Below are positions 17,108-24,825 of a stretch of 33,905 bases of DNA, one piece after another (position 1 is the stretch's first letter; each line of letters begins with the position of its first letter). The translations under genes and the position numbers were made by a program. The notes under the pieces are model-generated. The model was not told where the DNA came from and did no database searches. It worked only from the letters and a program-made list of their open reading frames with translations. The DNA comes from an archaeon (GTDB taxonomy: Archaea > Nanobdellota > Nanobdellia > Woesearchaeales > GW2011-AR9), in NCBI GenBank assembly GCA_023259115.1, contig JAHFQW010000017.1, positions 1 to 33,905 of the forward strand, in the 5' to 3' direction.

Positions 17108-17821
17108 ATGATTGAAAAAATCTTGCAGGAATTAGGACTTAATAGAAGAGAAAGTAGCTGTTATACTGCCCTTCTGGAGTTAGGTTCTTCTAAAGTAGGT
17201 GATATCATAAAGAAAACAAGTATTCCTTCGTCTAAGATATACGAAATTTTAGACAAACTCATACAACGAGGATTAGCTTCTTATGTTATCAAAAGCAATG
17301 TCAAACACTTTCAGGCATCCGATCCAAAATCACTCTTAAATTATATTGAGGAAAAGAAAAAGAACGTAGAGAAAATATTGCCCGAACTTCTATTAAAACA
17401 ACAATTATCAACAAAACAAAGCGTAGAAATGTATGAGGGACAAAAAGCAATATTTACTCTCTTTACTAATCTGATTGCAAATGCAAAGCTAAAAGAACAA
17501 TATTTAGTATTCTCCATAAATGAAGAAAATAAGACAGATCAAGCAAATCTATTTTTTAAAAATTTGGCAATACGAAGAAAAGAGAAGAAGTTAGATGTTA
17601 GGTTATTAAAGAATATTAAATTTTATATCAAAGAAAAACACACAAAAGTAAAACTCAGATATACAAAGTTTAATTTACCCCAAGGAACAACTTTATTTAG
17701 GAATAATGTCATTCTTCTATCTTGGGGTGAGTCACCCGTGGCAATTAAAATAGAAAGTGAAGTATTTGCCAAACAACAAAAAGAGTTCTTCTTAGATTTA
17801 TGGAAAATGGCCAAAGAATAA
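17108..17821 (+). CDS. TrmB-family transcriptional regulator
   Basis: 237 aa. The N-terminal winged helix reads LNRRESSCYTALLELGSSKVGDIIKKTSIPSSKIYEILDKLIQRG (quoted in part: SSKIYEILDKLIQRGLAS is the recognition-helix region), the standard TrmB start, then a coiled-coil linker (YIEEKKKNVEKILPEL) and a C-terminal phospholipase-D-like sensor domain of about 130 residues. TrmB proteins in archaea control sugar transport and metabolism genes. It is divergent from the Nudix-radical SAM-kinase operon, with 94 nt between the starts, so it may regulate that operon or itself. TATA-like AATAAATAAG lies about 28 nt before the ATG. Confidence 0.85.
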   Translation: MIEKILQELGLNRRESSCYTALLELGSSKVGDIIKKTSIPSSKIYEILDKLIQRGLASYVIKSNVKHFQASDPKSLLNYIEEKKKNVEKILPELLLKQQLSTKQSVEMYEGQKAIFTLFTNLIANAKLKEQYLVFSINEENKTDQANLFFKNLAIRRKEKKLDVRLLKNIKFYIKEKHTKVKLRYTKFNLPQGTTLFRNNVILLSWGESPVAIKIESEVFAKQQKEFFLDLWKMAKE

Positions 17822-17847
17822 AAATTCATCAAAGAATTCTTCCAACC

Positions 17848-19572
17848 CTACCTCTTTCCCACCATCTGCACAACTTCCAAAGAAGTAGTCGCCTGCTCCG
17901 CTTTCTTATCCTCTCGAAATTTGATAAAGCGCGGAAAACGCAGCGCATATCCTCCTCCCGCCGTATGAAACGGACTCTTGGTAATTTCCGCTGCCAACAC
18001 TTCAACCACCACTCGCGGCTCAAACCACACATCCGCCTCCATCTCTTTTTTCACAAGTAAGCGCGCCGCTTTATGCTCAATTTTATACTTTCCCAACTTC
18101 ACAGGCAATTCTTCCAATAACTCATCTGTTAAACCCGTTCCCAGTTTACACAATGTCTCAAACCTATCTGTTTTCTCATTATATGTTGCGCATAATAACG
18201 CTCCATACTTCCCGCTTCTTCTCCCACGGCCAATAAACGCCCCAACAATCACCAAATCAAACGTATCACTCAACTCTTTCACATATTCTTTTTTCCATTT
18301 GATCCAATTCCAGCCGCGCGTCCCCGCTTGATATTCTGAATCAGTAGCCATCGATTTGATGATAACTCCTTCAAAACCATCTTTTAACATCTTTTGAAAA
18401 AAATCATTCACTTCCTCAATATCTTCCGTCACAATCTTATCCGCAAGCGTAATATGTTTTCCTCTATGCACAATCTTCTCCAACAATCCTATTCGTATAT
18501 CATACGCCTCATGTAAATAGGATTTACCATTACAGTACAATAAATCAAATAACTTCAACTGCACGGGCACTTTTTTAACAAATTCCTCAACATCATACTT
18601 TCGTTTGCGCTGCATTAACGTCTGAAAGGGCAAACACTTGCCCGAAGAATCAATCGCAATCACTTCTCCTTCCATCACAAATTCTGTTGCATCAATATGT
18701 TTATCCAAATAACCAACTAAATCTGGAAACTGCTCGGTGATATTCTCTAATCGTCTTGAAAACAATGTAATTTTTCCTCTCTTATCTTTATGCGCCTGAA
18801 TACGCTCCCCATCATATTTTCCTTCCACCGTCAATTTTCCGGGTATTTTCTCTGACACCTCTTCTAATTCTTCCACTCTCTGTGCCAGCATCATTTTAAT
18901 CGGTCTGCCTACCGTAACATCAATCTTCTCAATTCCTAATAGTCCCTGTTTTGCCAATGTCTCTGCAATCACACCCACATCCGGACAGATATTGTATGCT
19001 TTCTCCAAAATCTCTTTATTCTTCTTCTCACCAGTATACGCAATTGCTAACCCATCTAACACTGTCATATCCCCCACACCCATACGTAACGTGCCAATCA
19101 CCATGCGTGTAATATATTTCGCCCCCGCCGCACTTGCTTTCTGCAGCAATTGCGCAATCGTATTCATCTTCACCTCTTGTGAACCACTCCCTCCCATCAC
19201 CGCAATCGTATGCAACCTCTCAAATACCTCCTGAATCGTGAGTGTACCTAACGGCACAAGCGTCATTGGCTTTTTGAGTAACGCTTTTTCCGCCGTCAAA
19301 CCAATATCCCCCGTTTCATCTAATATCTTCTGTAGTTTTCCCTGCTCAATACCCGATGCAATTCCAATCGCTTTTAACACCGATTTCTCCGCCATTCCCA
19401 GAACCACTCCCTCATATTCCGAAGAAATCTGCCCTAATGTTAAATAAGACACAATACTAATGTCCTCCACGGGTACATTCTTAAAAAACTGTGCTAAAAT
19501 CTCCCGCATCGTATTCCCAGAAGCCGTCTTCTCCAACTCCGCATACACATCCACTAACTTCTGAAAATCCAT
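17848..19572 (-). CDS. lig: ATP-dependent DNA ligase
   Basis: 574 aa, typical of archaeal replicative ligase (LigI type). The helical DNA-binding domain covers residues 1 to about 215. Adenylation motif I is EGKYDGER (AMP-accepting Lys), then FSRRLENIT (motif Ia region), VMEGEVIA (motif III), DGFEGVIIKS (motif IV) and the motif V pair WNWIKWKKEY, followed by an OB domain ending with RFPRFIKFREDK (motif VI). All catalytic motifs are intact. It seals nicks in replication and repair. Convergent with the TrmB gene (26 nt) and 54 nt from the upstream asparaginase-like gene, separated by a short hairpin. Confidence 0.95.
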   Translation of the reverse strand: MDFQKLVDVYAELEKTASGNTMREILAQFFKNVPVEDISIVSYLTLGQISSEYEGVVLGMAEKSVLKAIGIASGIEQGKLQKILDETGDIGLTAEKALLKKPMTLVPLGTLTIQEVFERLHTIAVMGGSGSQEVKMNTIAQLLQKASAAGAKYITRMVIGTLRMGVGDMTVLDGLAIAYTGEKKNKEILEKAYNICPDVGVIAETLAKQGLLGIEKIDVTVGRPIKMMLAQRVEELEEVSEKIPGKLTVEGKYDGERIQAHKDKRGKITLFSRRLENITEQFPDLVGYLDKHIDATEFVMEGEVIAIDSSGKCLPFQTLMQRKRKYDVEEFVKKVPVQLKLFDLLYCNGKSYLHEAYDIRIGLLEKIVHRGKHITLADKIVTEDIEEVNDFFQKMLKDGFEGVIIKSMATDSEYQAGTRGWNWIKWKKEYVKELSDTFDLVIVGAFIGRGRRSGKYGALLCATYNEKTDRFETLCKLGTGLTDELLEELPVKLGKYKIEHKAARLLVKKEMEADVWFEPRVVVEVLAAEITKSPFHTAGGGYALRFPRFIKFREDKKAEQATTSLEVVQMVGKR

Positions 19573-19602
19573 AATAAAAATACCTATTTTTTTCTAAATG
19601 AT

Positions 19603-19635
19603 TATAGGAGCTTTGAATAAACCCCTCTATATCAA
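19603..19635. repeat. Minimal TATAGA-family hairpin
   Basis: TATAGGAGCTTTGAATAAAC on the plus strand and TATAGAGGGGTTTATTC on the minus strand are two terminal repeats facing each other, pairing with one bulge (TATAG-AGG/CTCCTATA) and flanked by TA. On the minus strand the TAG of aTATAG is the stop codon of the asparaginase-like gene. Confidence 0.55.
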
Positions 19636-20724
19636 TTCATTCTCAATAATAATCTCCCCATGTAAATCTTCTGCCATTTTCTGTTTAATCTGTTCATAAC
19701 TGCACTTTTGCGCAAGTAACCAGGCCAATTTTGTTGTTATTGATTCAATACTCATATCAAATGCGGGAATTGCCAAATCATGCTCTTTTAAATATTGTCC
19801 TGTCTCATTCACTTGAAAACTCGCAACACCACTAGGTGCCTGCGTTGTAACCACAATAGGGATTTTCTTCTCCTTCAAATAGTTAAATACCTGGAATAAA
19901 TGAGAGCTTGGATCACCCGCACCAAATGATCTAAGAATAAACGCTTTAATATTATTTTTCTCCACTAATGATTGGAAAATGTCTGGCGACATCCCTGGAA
20001 ATTCTGTAAGTGACGCAATACTTTTTGTATCAAAATATTTTTTCACACTCAAAACTCTCAATTGAATTGCTAAAGGTTTAAATTTTGATAAATAACTAAC
20101 ATGTTTTTGTAATGCCTCTTCATCTATTCTCATAAAACGTCCAATTTTTCCCAATTCCCCTCGTTGAAAAGATTTAAACGGGTCATAATCAAAATCAGTT
20201 CCTTTTTTAACTCTGGTTCCTGTGATTATTTTACTTCCAAAAACCGCCATGACCCCTTTCACATCATGATAACTCCACACCGCAAGCCGTAACGAATTAA
20301 CTAAATTAGTTGTCGCATCACTTCCTAAATATCCCAGTGGAACTTGTGCTCCGGTGATAATAACTGGTTTATTGATATTTTCCAACGCAAAAGAAAGTGC
20401 AGCAGCGGTATAACCCATAGTATTTGTACCATGCAAAATAATAAATGCATCAAATTCATCATACCTCTCTTGAATTTTTTCTACCAGCATAGTCCAATTT
20501 TCTGGTTGCATATTTGAACTATCTATATTAAATAGTTCTACAACCGATGTCATCACTTCAATGTTCCAAGTTTGCTTAACAATCTCTGTCGAATTATGTA
20601 ATATGGACATGAATGAATTTGGGTCTGATTTCACATCTAACGACACATTACTTTTTGCAACATTACCCGCAACCGTCCCCCCTGTAAAAATAATCAATAT
20701 TCTTTTTGTAGTGTAACTAGCCAT
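19627..20724 (-). CDS. Type I L-asparaginase-like protein with an Asp-to-Asn change in the active-site motif
   Basis: 365 aa. The first threonine motif is IFTGGTVAG, and the second reads ILHGTNTMGYTAAALSF. Around these, NMQPENW, PVIITGAQVPL, ALILRSFGAGD-like and a closing SITTKLAWLLAQ follow cytoplasmic type I asparaginases more closely than GatD, and the N-terminal domain of GatD (about 75 residues) is absent. In the family the second motif is HGTDTM, and its Asp is part of the catalytic Thr-Asp-Lys set; here the codon is AAT (Asn). The first Thr and the downstream Lys region (RVKKGTDFDYDPF) are kept. Activity may be altered. A minus-strand TATA (TTTATATACT near 20741) gives a near-leaderless start. 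Confidence 0.8.
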   Translation of the reverse strand: MASYTTKRILIIFTGGTVAGNVAKSNVSLDVKSDPNSFMSILHNSTEIVKQTWNIEVMTSVVELFNIDSSNMQPENWTMLVEKIQERYDEFDAFIILHGTNTMGYTAAALSFALENINKPVIITGAQVPLGYLGSDATTNLVNSLRLAVWSYHDVKGVMAVFGSKIITGTRVKKGTDFDYDPFKSFQRGELGKIGRFMRIDEEALQKHVSYLSKFKPLAIQLRVLSVKKYFDTKSIASLTEFPGMSPDIFQSLVEKNNIKAFILRSFGAGDPSSHLFQVFNYLKEKKIPIVVTTQAPSGVASFQVNETGQYLKEHDLAIPAFDMSIESITTKLAWLLAQKCSYEQIKQKMAEDLHGEIIIENELI

Positions 20725-20808
20725 ACCATCTAATCTTCAATTAAAGTATATAAAGACTGTGCTTTTCCATATTTTTACAAAAACGTCACTAACTCTATAG
20801 TTCAGAGT

Positions 20809-21333
20809 ATGCAAATTACACCCACAATCTTTTTAAACAAACACTACTTTTTAGGAGTAATGGTAAAAAGTACAACCCTCAGCTATATTCTTCTTTTATC
20901 TTTACTCTTAATCTCATTAACCTATATCTCCGTTGCCGAAAAACCGCCTCTTGATCAAAAAAACATCACCAAAATACAAGCACCCGCCGATCGCGTAACC
21001 CCCGATCAGATTAAAGTCTATCCGAATCAAATAGTTCTTAATGTCAAAGGAGCTTCTTGGGCATCATTCACCCCAACTCATTCCATGAATCCCGTGTTAG
21101 ATGAACATACCAATGCCCTTGAAGTAAAACCGCAATCACCCCTGGACATTCATCTTGGAGACATCATCGCTTATACCAGTAATGATGGAGTTATAATCCA
21201 TCGCGTAATTGAAATAAACTCTGATGCCCAAGGAACCTATTATATTGTAAAAGGCGATAACAACGATATAGCCGATCCCCTCAAAGTCCGCTTTACCGAT
21301 ATACAAGGAGTTGTCGTTGCCGTAATTTATTAA
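20809..21333 (+). CDS. Signal peptidase I (S26)-like membrane protein
   Basis: 174 aa from the first ATG; a second ATG at 20860 (MVKSTTLSYILLL) begins directly before the hydrophobic anchor and could be the true start. After the single membrane segment comes a short extracytoplasmic domain with THSMNPVLDEH (Ser nucleophile in SMxP-like context), GDIIAY, IIHRVIEI (His, as in ER/archaeal signal peptidases that use Ser-His-Asp) and VKGDNNDIADP (the conserved GDxN..D box). All key boxes are present, so it probably cleaves signal peptides of exported proteins. It is small but comparable to other archaeal members. Confidence 0.8.
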   Translation: MQITPTIFLNKHYFLGVMVKSTTLSYILLLSLLLISLTYISVAEKPPLDQKNITKIQAPADRVTPDQIKVYPNQIVLNVKGASWASFTPTHSMNPVLDEHTNALEVKPQSPLDIHLGDIIAYTSNDGVIIHRVIEINSDAQGTYYIVKGDNNDIADPLKVRFTDIQGVVVAVIY

Positions 21334-21377
21334 GAATTCACGAAACATTTTTAACCATTTTTACTTTAATTGAAATT

Positions 21378-22004
21378 ATGTCTACAGTATCACAATGGTT
21401 AAATTTTTCATCACTCCACCCCTCTATTCTCAAAACCCTGCAAATCAAACTCCATAAAAAAAAACCATTCCCTCACCTTATCATTCCCCATTTTCTCCCT
21501 GAAGAAAAAGCCCTCTCTCTGCTTCAAGCTCTCACGCAAGAACATTTTGAACTCAAAGAATCCGATCTCTTCACTCTATATCAAACAAAAGACTTCATCT
21601 CCTCCAAAAATAAAATTCTCCGGCAATTTCGCTCAATGCTCTGTTCAACAGAATTCCTATCACCACTCGAAGCAATCACAAATCTCAAACTCAAAATCCA
21701 CACCCTCGATATTGCCGGAACCATCTACACCGACACAAACTATCTTCTCCCTCATGATGATCAACTCGACAATCGTAAAATCGCCTTTATCTACTACCTC
21801 TCAACATTAAAAAAAAGTGACGGTGGTGCATTAGCGTTCTACCAATCAAAAAACCATGAACCAACCACCATCGTTAAACGTACTCAACCCACATTCAACA
21901 CCTTCCTCCTCTTCCCCGTCACCTCCACCTCTTTTCACCAAGTCGAAGAAGTACTCACCAATACTCAGCGTATCGCAATAAGCGGGTGGTTCCATGGAAA
22001 TTAA
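21378..22004 (+). CDS. 2-oxoglutarate/Fe(II) oxygenase, Tpa1/OGFOD1 catalytic-domain-like
   Basis: 208 aa. It has the prolyl-hydroxylase order: a lead-in PHLIIPHFLPEEKALSLL, the iron ligands HxD in LLPHDDQLDNRKIAFIYYLS, GGALAFY, and the distal His and 2OG-binding Arg in SFHQVEEVLTNTQRIAISGW. All ligands are intact. The closest remembered relatives are the Tpa1/OGFOD1 group, which hydroxylate a proline of ribosomal protein uS12 in eukaryotes; the archaeal substrate is unknown. The reading frame overlaps the next gene by 11 nt, which suggests translational coupling. A TATA-like ATTTTTAAC lies about 28 nt upstream. Confidence 0.85.
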   Translation: MSTVSQWLNFSSLHPSILKTLQIKLHKKKPFPHLIIPHFLPEEKALSLLQALTQEHFELKESDLFTLYQTKDFISSKNKILRQFRSMLCSTEFLSPLEAITNLKLKIHTLDIAGTIYTDTNYLLPHDDQLDNRKIAFIYYLSTLKKSDGGALAFYQSKNHEPTTIVKRTQPTFNTFLLFPVTSTSFHQVEEVLTNTQRIAISGWFHGN

Positions 22005-22548
22005 TCCTATTTATGTCAAAGAGGAAACTATTACAAAACTAAAACAGTTATTCCAGACAGATAAAGACATCCCTCATCTCCAACTCCATCAATTCTTCAC
22101 CCCAAACTCATTTCAACTCTTGCAAAAACAGTTTCTCAACCAAAAATACTCCTCACACAAAAAACCACTTTTATTCTCTTATAGTATAGGGAAATCCCCT
22201 CATTTAATTGACCTCTCCGTTCTCTCTTCCATCATCAAACAGAAGATTTCACAAATTCCCTTCAAGTCCTACCAATTCCAACACAAAGAGTACATTTTGC
22301 GTAATGATAAAACAAAAAAATCCGTAGGCATAGACCTCATCATCGATCTCACTCCTCACTGGTCCGATTCCTATGGTGGTGTACTCTCCTACACCCAGGG
22401 TAAGCACACCATTATCCTCCCCTCCCATCCCAATAGTCTCACCTTAATCAAAAAAAACCAACACACCCAAAAATATCTCACCTACATCAACCATTACGCA
22501 AAGAAACATAAACGCACTCTATTAGTTGCATCAATACACCGTAAGTAA
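21994..22548 (+). CDS. Degenerate 2OG-oxygenase-fold protein, partner of the preceding gene
   Basis: 184 aa. It parallels the gene before it: DIPHLQLHQFFTPNSFQLL matches the lead-in, GIDLIIDLTPHWSDSYGGVLSY matches the strand-GG region, and KRTLLVASIH matches the Arg-containing final strand. The HxD iron ligands are missing (the equivalent place reads YILRNDKTKKS), so it should not bind iron. Eukaryotic and fungal Tpa1/OGFOD1 proteins have a catalytic and a non-catalytic double-stranded-beta-helix domain in one chain; here the same pair seems to be coded by two overlapping genes. This is inferred from motif order, not a structural comparison. Confidence 0.65.
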   Translation: MEINPIYVKEETITKLKQLFQTDKDIPHLQLHQFFTPNSFQLLQKQFLNQKYSSHKKPLLFSYSIGKSPHLIDLSVLSSIIKQKISQIPFKSYQFQHKEYILRNDKTKKSVGIDLIIDLTPHWSDSYGGVLSYTQGKHTIILPSHPNSLTLIKKNQHTQKYLTYINHYAKKHKRTLLVASIHRK

Positions 22549-22607
22549 TCTCGCTTCTCTTTCATCCAGAAAAGAAACCATTCAATAATAGTAAATAAAC
22601 CATAACA

Positions 22608-22616
22608 TTTATAAAT
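22608..22616 (+). promoter_or_regulatory. TATA box of the 22655 operon
   Basis: TTTATAAAT predicts a start near 22635-22640, leaving a leader of about 17 nt that holds a Shine-Dalgarno sequence. Confidence 0.65.
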
Positions 22617-22641
22617 AAAAATGGTCACTCTAGTATTTTTG

Positions 22642-22647
22642 TGGAGG
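22642..22647 (+). promoter_or_regulatory. Ribosome binding site
   Basis: TGGAGG, seven nt before the ATG at 22655, matches the anti-Shine-Dalgarno CCTCC at the 16S 3' end. Most single genes here look leaderless, so this leadered start is an exception. Confidence 0.7.
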
Positions 22648-22654
22648 AATCAAC

Positions 22655-23665
22655 ATGACTATACCAATTAACGTAGAAAAAGTAAACTTACCCGAAGGAT
22701 TTCAAGTTACTAAAAGAGTTGAGAAAGAAACTCTCCATTTTGAATTTACTTTACCCATCGCTCTACCCTATGATAATGGGAGTTTAAATACGTATAGAGA
22801 AAATGTTCAAGGCCCTAGTCACTGGGATAGAGGTTTTCTTTATAGTGATTTAACCAAATTGACCTATGAAGTTATGCAAGCTACACTTCCCGAATTTACC
22901 GGTGGCAATGGTTTTTATCAAGCAAGATTTAATGCTTCTGATCTGTATGGTCTGGGTATAATGGAAGAGGGGCATTTATACCTTACCCATTCAATCGATG
23001 ATCAACCAAGAGGAGAATTAAAATTAAGCGTTCATAGTGCTGGAAAGTTCATTCCTGTTCTAACTGAAAGTGGGGTTGAAAGACCAACCATTGATAGAGT
23101 AACCATGCAAGGAAAAATATATCTTGATACAAAGATTCCTTTTCCTACTAAAGAAAGCTATACTACATATAACGCGGAGATTAGTGCAGCAATAATTGCA
23201 TCTCTTGCACACAATCAACCACTAACCTTAGAAAAAAATCAGCTGGTAAGAAGCGGTTATGAAACAATTTCAGGATCAGAAGTATATATACAGATTGATA
23301 ATCCTACCCTAGAGAGGATGCAAGCTGCATTATTAGAAGAGAGAATTCTTGCCAAATATTTTGCACAACATTTAGAACCAATAACAGAAGCAGCTAGAAT
23401 TTTCGGTGAAGCTCAAATAGTAGACCGCAATTACAAACAAGAAGTTGTTTCTGCCCATAGTACATTAGTTGGTCAAGTGAACAGAGCGAAAAAAGAGGTA
23501 GATTCTCAAATTCCTCTTCCCGCAAATATCGATGCCCTAATTGCTCAAATAGACCTAAATATTAATGCAAAGTTACAAGAAGCAACAGGGAAAATTGCTC
23601 ACTTATCCACCGGATTTCCCCGAGGGTTTCTGACCTATGCCACTGCAGAAAATAGTAAAAGATAA
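22655..23665 (+). CDS. Unrecognised 336-aa protein
   Basis: Clear gene with its own TATA box and Shine-Dalgarno site. I do not recognise the family. Residues 1 to about 215 look like a beta-rich globular region (FEFTLPIALPYDNG, GELKLSVHSAGKFIPVL), and the C-terminal third (about 220-320) is helical and charged with heptad-like spacing (LLEERILAKYFAQHLEPITEA), possibly a coiled coil. No signal peptide or membrane helix. The downstream methyltransferase starts 29 nt before this gene ends, so the two are coupled; the methyltransferase could modify this protein or a shared substrate (inference). Confidence 0.7.
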   Translation: MTIPINVEKVNLPEGFQVTKRVEKETLHFEFTLPIALPYDNGSLNTYRENVQGPSHWDRGFLYSDLTKLTYEVMQATLPEFTGGNGFYQARFNASDLYGLGIMEEGHLYLTHSIDDQPRGELKLSVHSAGKFIPVLTESGVERPTIDRVTMQGKIYLDTKIPFPTKESYTTYNAEISAAIIASLAHNQPLTLEKNQLVRSGYETISGSEVYIQIDNPTLERMQAALLEERILAKYFAQHLEPITEAARIFGEAQIVDRNYKQEVVSAHSTLVGQVNRAKKEVDSQIPLPANIDALIAQIDLNINAKLQEATGKIAHLSTGFPRGFLTYATAENSKR

Positions 23666-24527
23666 AAGTATTTATTCTGTCCTATTTGATTTTTGTCAAG
23701 AGCATAACTTTTGGATTGATAGGAATAGATTGTATCATGCTTTAGGAAAAATAGTTTTTTCTCAAGGAGAAATATATACTCTTGAGGAACTTAATGTTCC
23801 CATTCAAAAGTATAAGCTTATCCCCCTTGCTCTCTCAAAAAAAGATGTAGTGCCCAATAATCTCACACCAAACGATTTAACAATATTAACCCCTGAAGAG
23901 ATCGCCTCCATTTCAAAATTAAAAGGAAATGAGGTGGAATATATTGCCTTGAACACCCATATATTTCCCATCTTAGGTAATGACTACTGGGAAAATTGGA
24001 ACGCTCTAGATCAACATGACGGCCATCAAGAAATTTATAAAAAAATATTGACCACCATTAATCATTGTATTAGGAAAAAAAGTAAGATAGTAGTCCTTGG
24101 TTGTGGCACAGGAGAATTTCTGGATGTCTTAACAGAGCAAGGCTATCAAGCAATAGGAATAGACTCAAATAACACCAATGTACACCTTGCTCTATCCCAA
24201 GGGCGTACTGTTATCCAAAAAAGAATAGACGAAATTACATTCGATCACCCCGTTGATCTTGTTCTAGATCCCGGCGTTCTTAGTGCCGCAGTGGTGGAAA
24301 GAGCGTATGTAGCACAAGTGCTTCCAAAAATATCCGCCATGATAAAACCAGATGGATATTTCATTCATGCGCCTTTCTCGCGAAGTTTGTTTTCCTCAGA
24401 AGATTTAAGCCGTTCTGGATTCATCGTTTGCAATATGACTATCCCTCAAAATCTATTTGGATACGAGCGGCCACAACAGTTTTATGTTGCCCAAAAAACA
24501 AACGTTCCTCACACTTACAATCTATAG
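23637..24527 (+). CDS. SAM-dependent class I methyltransferase with an unidentified N-terminal domain
   Basis: 296 aa. The Rossmann methyltransferase core starts near residue 140: IVVLGCGTGEFLDVL (motif I), AIGIDSNN (acidic residue of motif II), VDLVLDPGVLSA (motif IV position) and MIKPDGYFIHAPF (motif VI). The first 130 residues are not recognised and include many Leu/Asn (LTPNDLTILTPEEIASI). The start overlaps the upstream orphan by 29 nt. The stop codon TAG is the first part of the TATAGA-family element, so an insertion there may have shaped this C-terminus: removing the element would extend the frame by about 14 codons to a TAA. Confidence 0.8.
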   Translation: MPLQKIVKDKSIYSVLFDFCQEHNFWIDRNRLYHALGKIVFSQGEIYTLEELNVPIQKYKLIPLALSKKDVVPNNLTPNDLTILTPEEIASISKLKGNEVEYIALNTHIFPILGNDYWENWNALDQHDGHQEIYKKILTTINHCIRKKSKIVVLGCGTGEFLDVLTEQGYQAIGIDSNNTNVHLALSQGRTVIQKRIDEITFDHPVDLVLDPGVLSAAVVERAYVAQVLPKISAMIKPDGYFIHAPFSRSLFSSEDLSRSGFIVCNMTIPQNLFGYERPQQFYVAQKTNVPHTYNL

Positions 24528-24774
24528 AGGACTTTGAATAACCATATCTTTCAACGATTATTCAAAGTATACCAAAGGCACTAATTAATTCCAAAAATAG
24601 TTAGTGCCTTTGTATATACCAGAAAATAAGAAACACTTATTTTCTGTACAGAAAACAAATCGTTGTTTGTTTTCTTGTACAACGAACATAACTATTTTAA
24701 TTAAAAATTAGGTTCGTTGGTATACTTCTTAGAAAGTTTTGATAATTTATATGGTTATTCAAAACTTTCTATAA
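24523..24774. repeat. Large TATAGA-family element with six hairpins and terminal inverted repeats
   Basis: The ends are inverted repeats about 25 bp long with four mismatches: TATAGAGGACTTTGAATAAC on the left and TATAGAAAGTTTTGAATAAC on the opposite strand at the right, with TA on both sides. Hairpin 1: ACTTTGAATAA/TTATTCAAAGT (24531-24541/24558-24568). Hairpin 6: TAGAAAGTTTTGA/TCAAAACTTTCTA (24730-24742/24759-24771). Between them sits the nested module described separately. The stems differ in sequence from other copies but stay paired. There is no ORF in this 298-nt intergenic region; it lies between two plus-strand genes. Confidence 0.8.
24570..24722. repeat. Nested four-hairpin module, apparently inserted at a TA
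   Basis: The copy at 4708-4872 reads TTCAAAGTACTTCTTAGA here, whereas this copy reads TTCAAAGTA-TACC...GGTA-TACTTCTTAGA. The module is thus TACC...GGTA flanked by TA on both sides, as after insertion with a TA duplication. It contains AAAGGCACTAA/TTAGTGCCTTT (24574-24611), AGAAAATAAG/CTTATTTTCT (24621-24645), GTACAGAAAACAAA/TTTGTTTTCTTGTAC (24646-24680, one bulge) and AACGAAC.TAA/TTA.GTTCGTT (24681-24718). Confidence 0.65.
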
Positions 24775-24825
24775 CCAAAATTTTAAATAACCTCTTCACT
24801 AATCAACCAAAATAACCCTCAACAC

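Noticed and set aside
17829-18331. ORFs 17829-18032 and 17978-18331 opposite the DNA ligase
   Set aside because: They are antisense frames of the well-supported ligase gene.
19627-20724. Calling this gene gatD because gatE is in the window
   Set aside because: It lacks the GatD N-terminal domain, and the segments NMQPENW, PVIITGAQVPL and the C-terminus follow type I asparaginase. It is also far from gatE.
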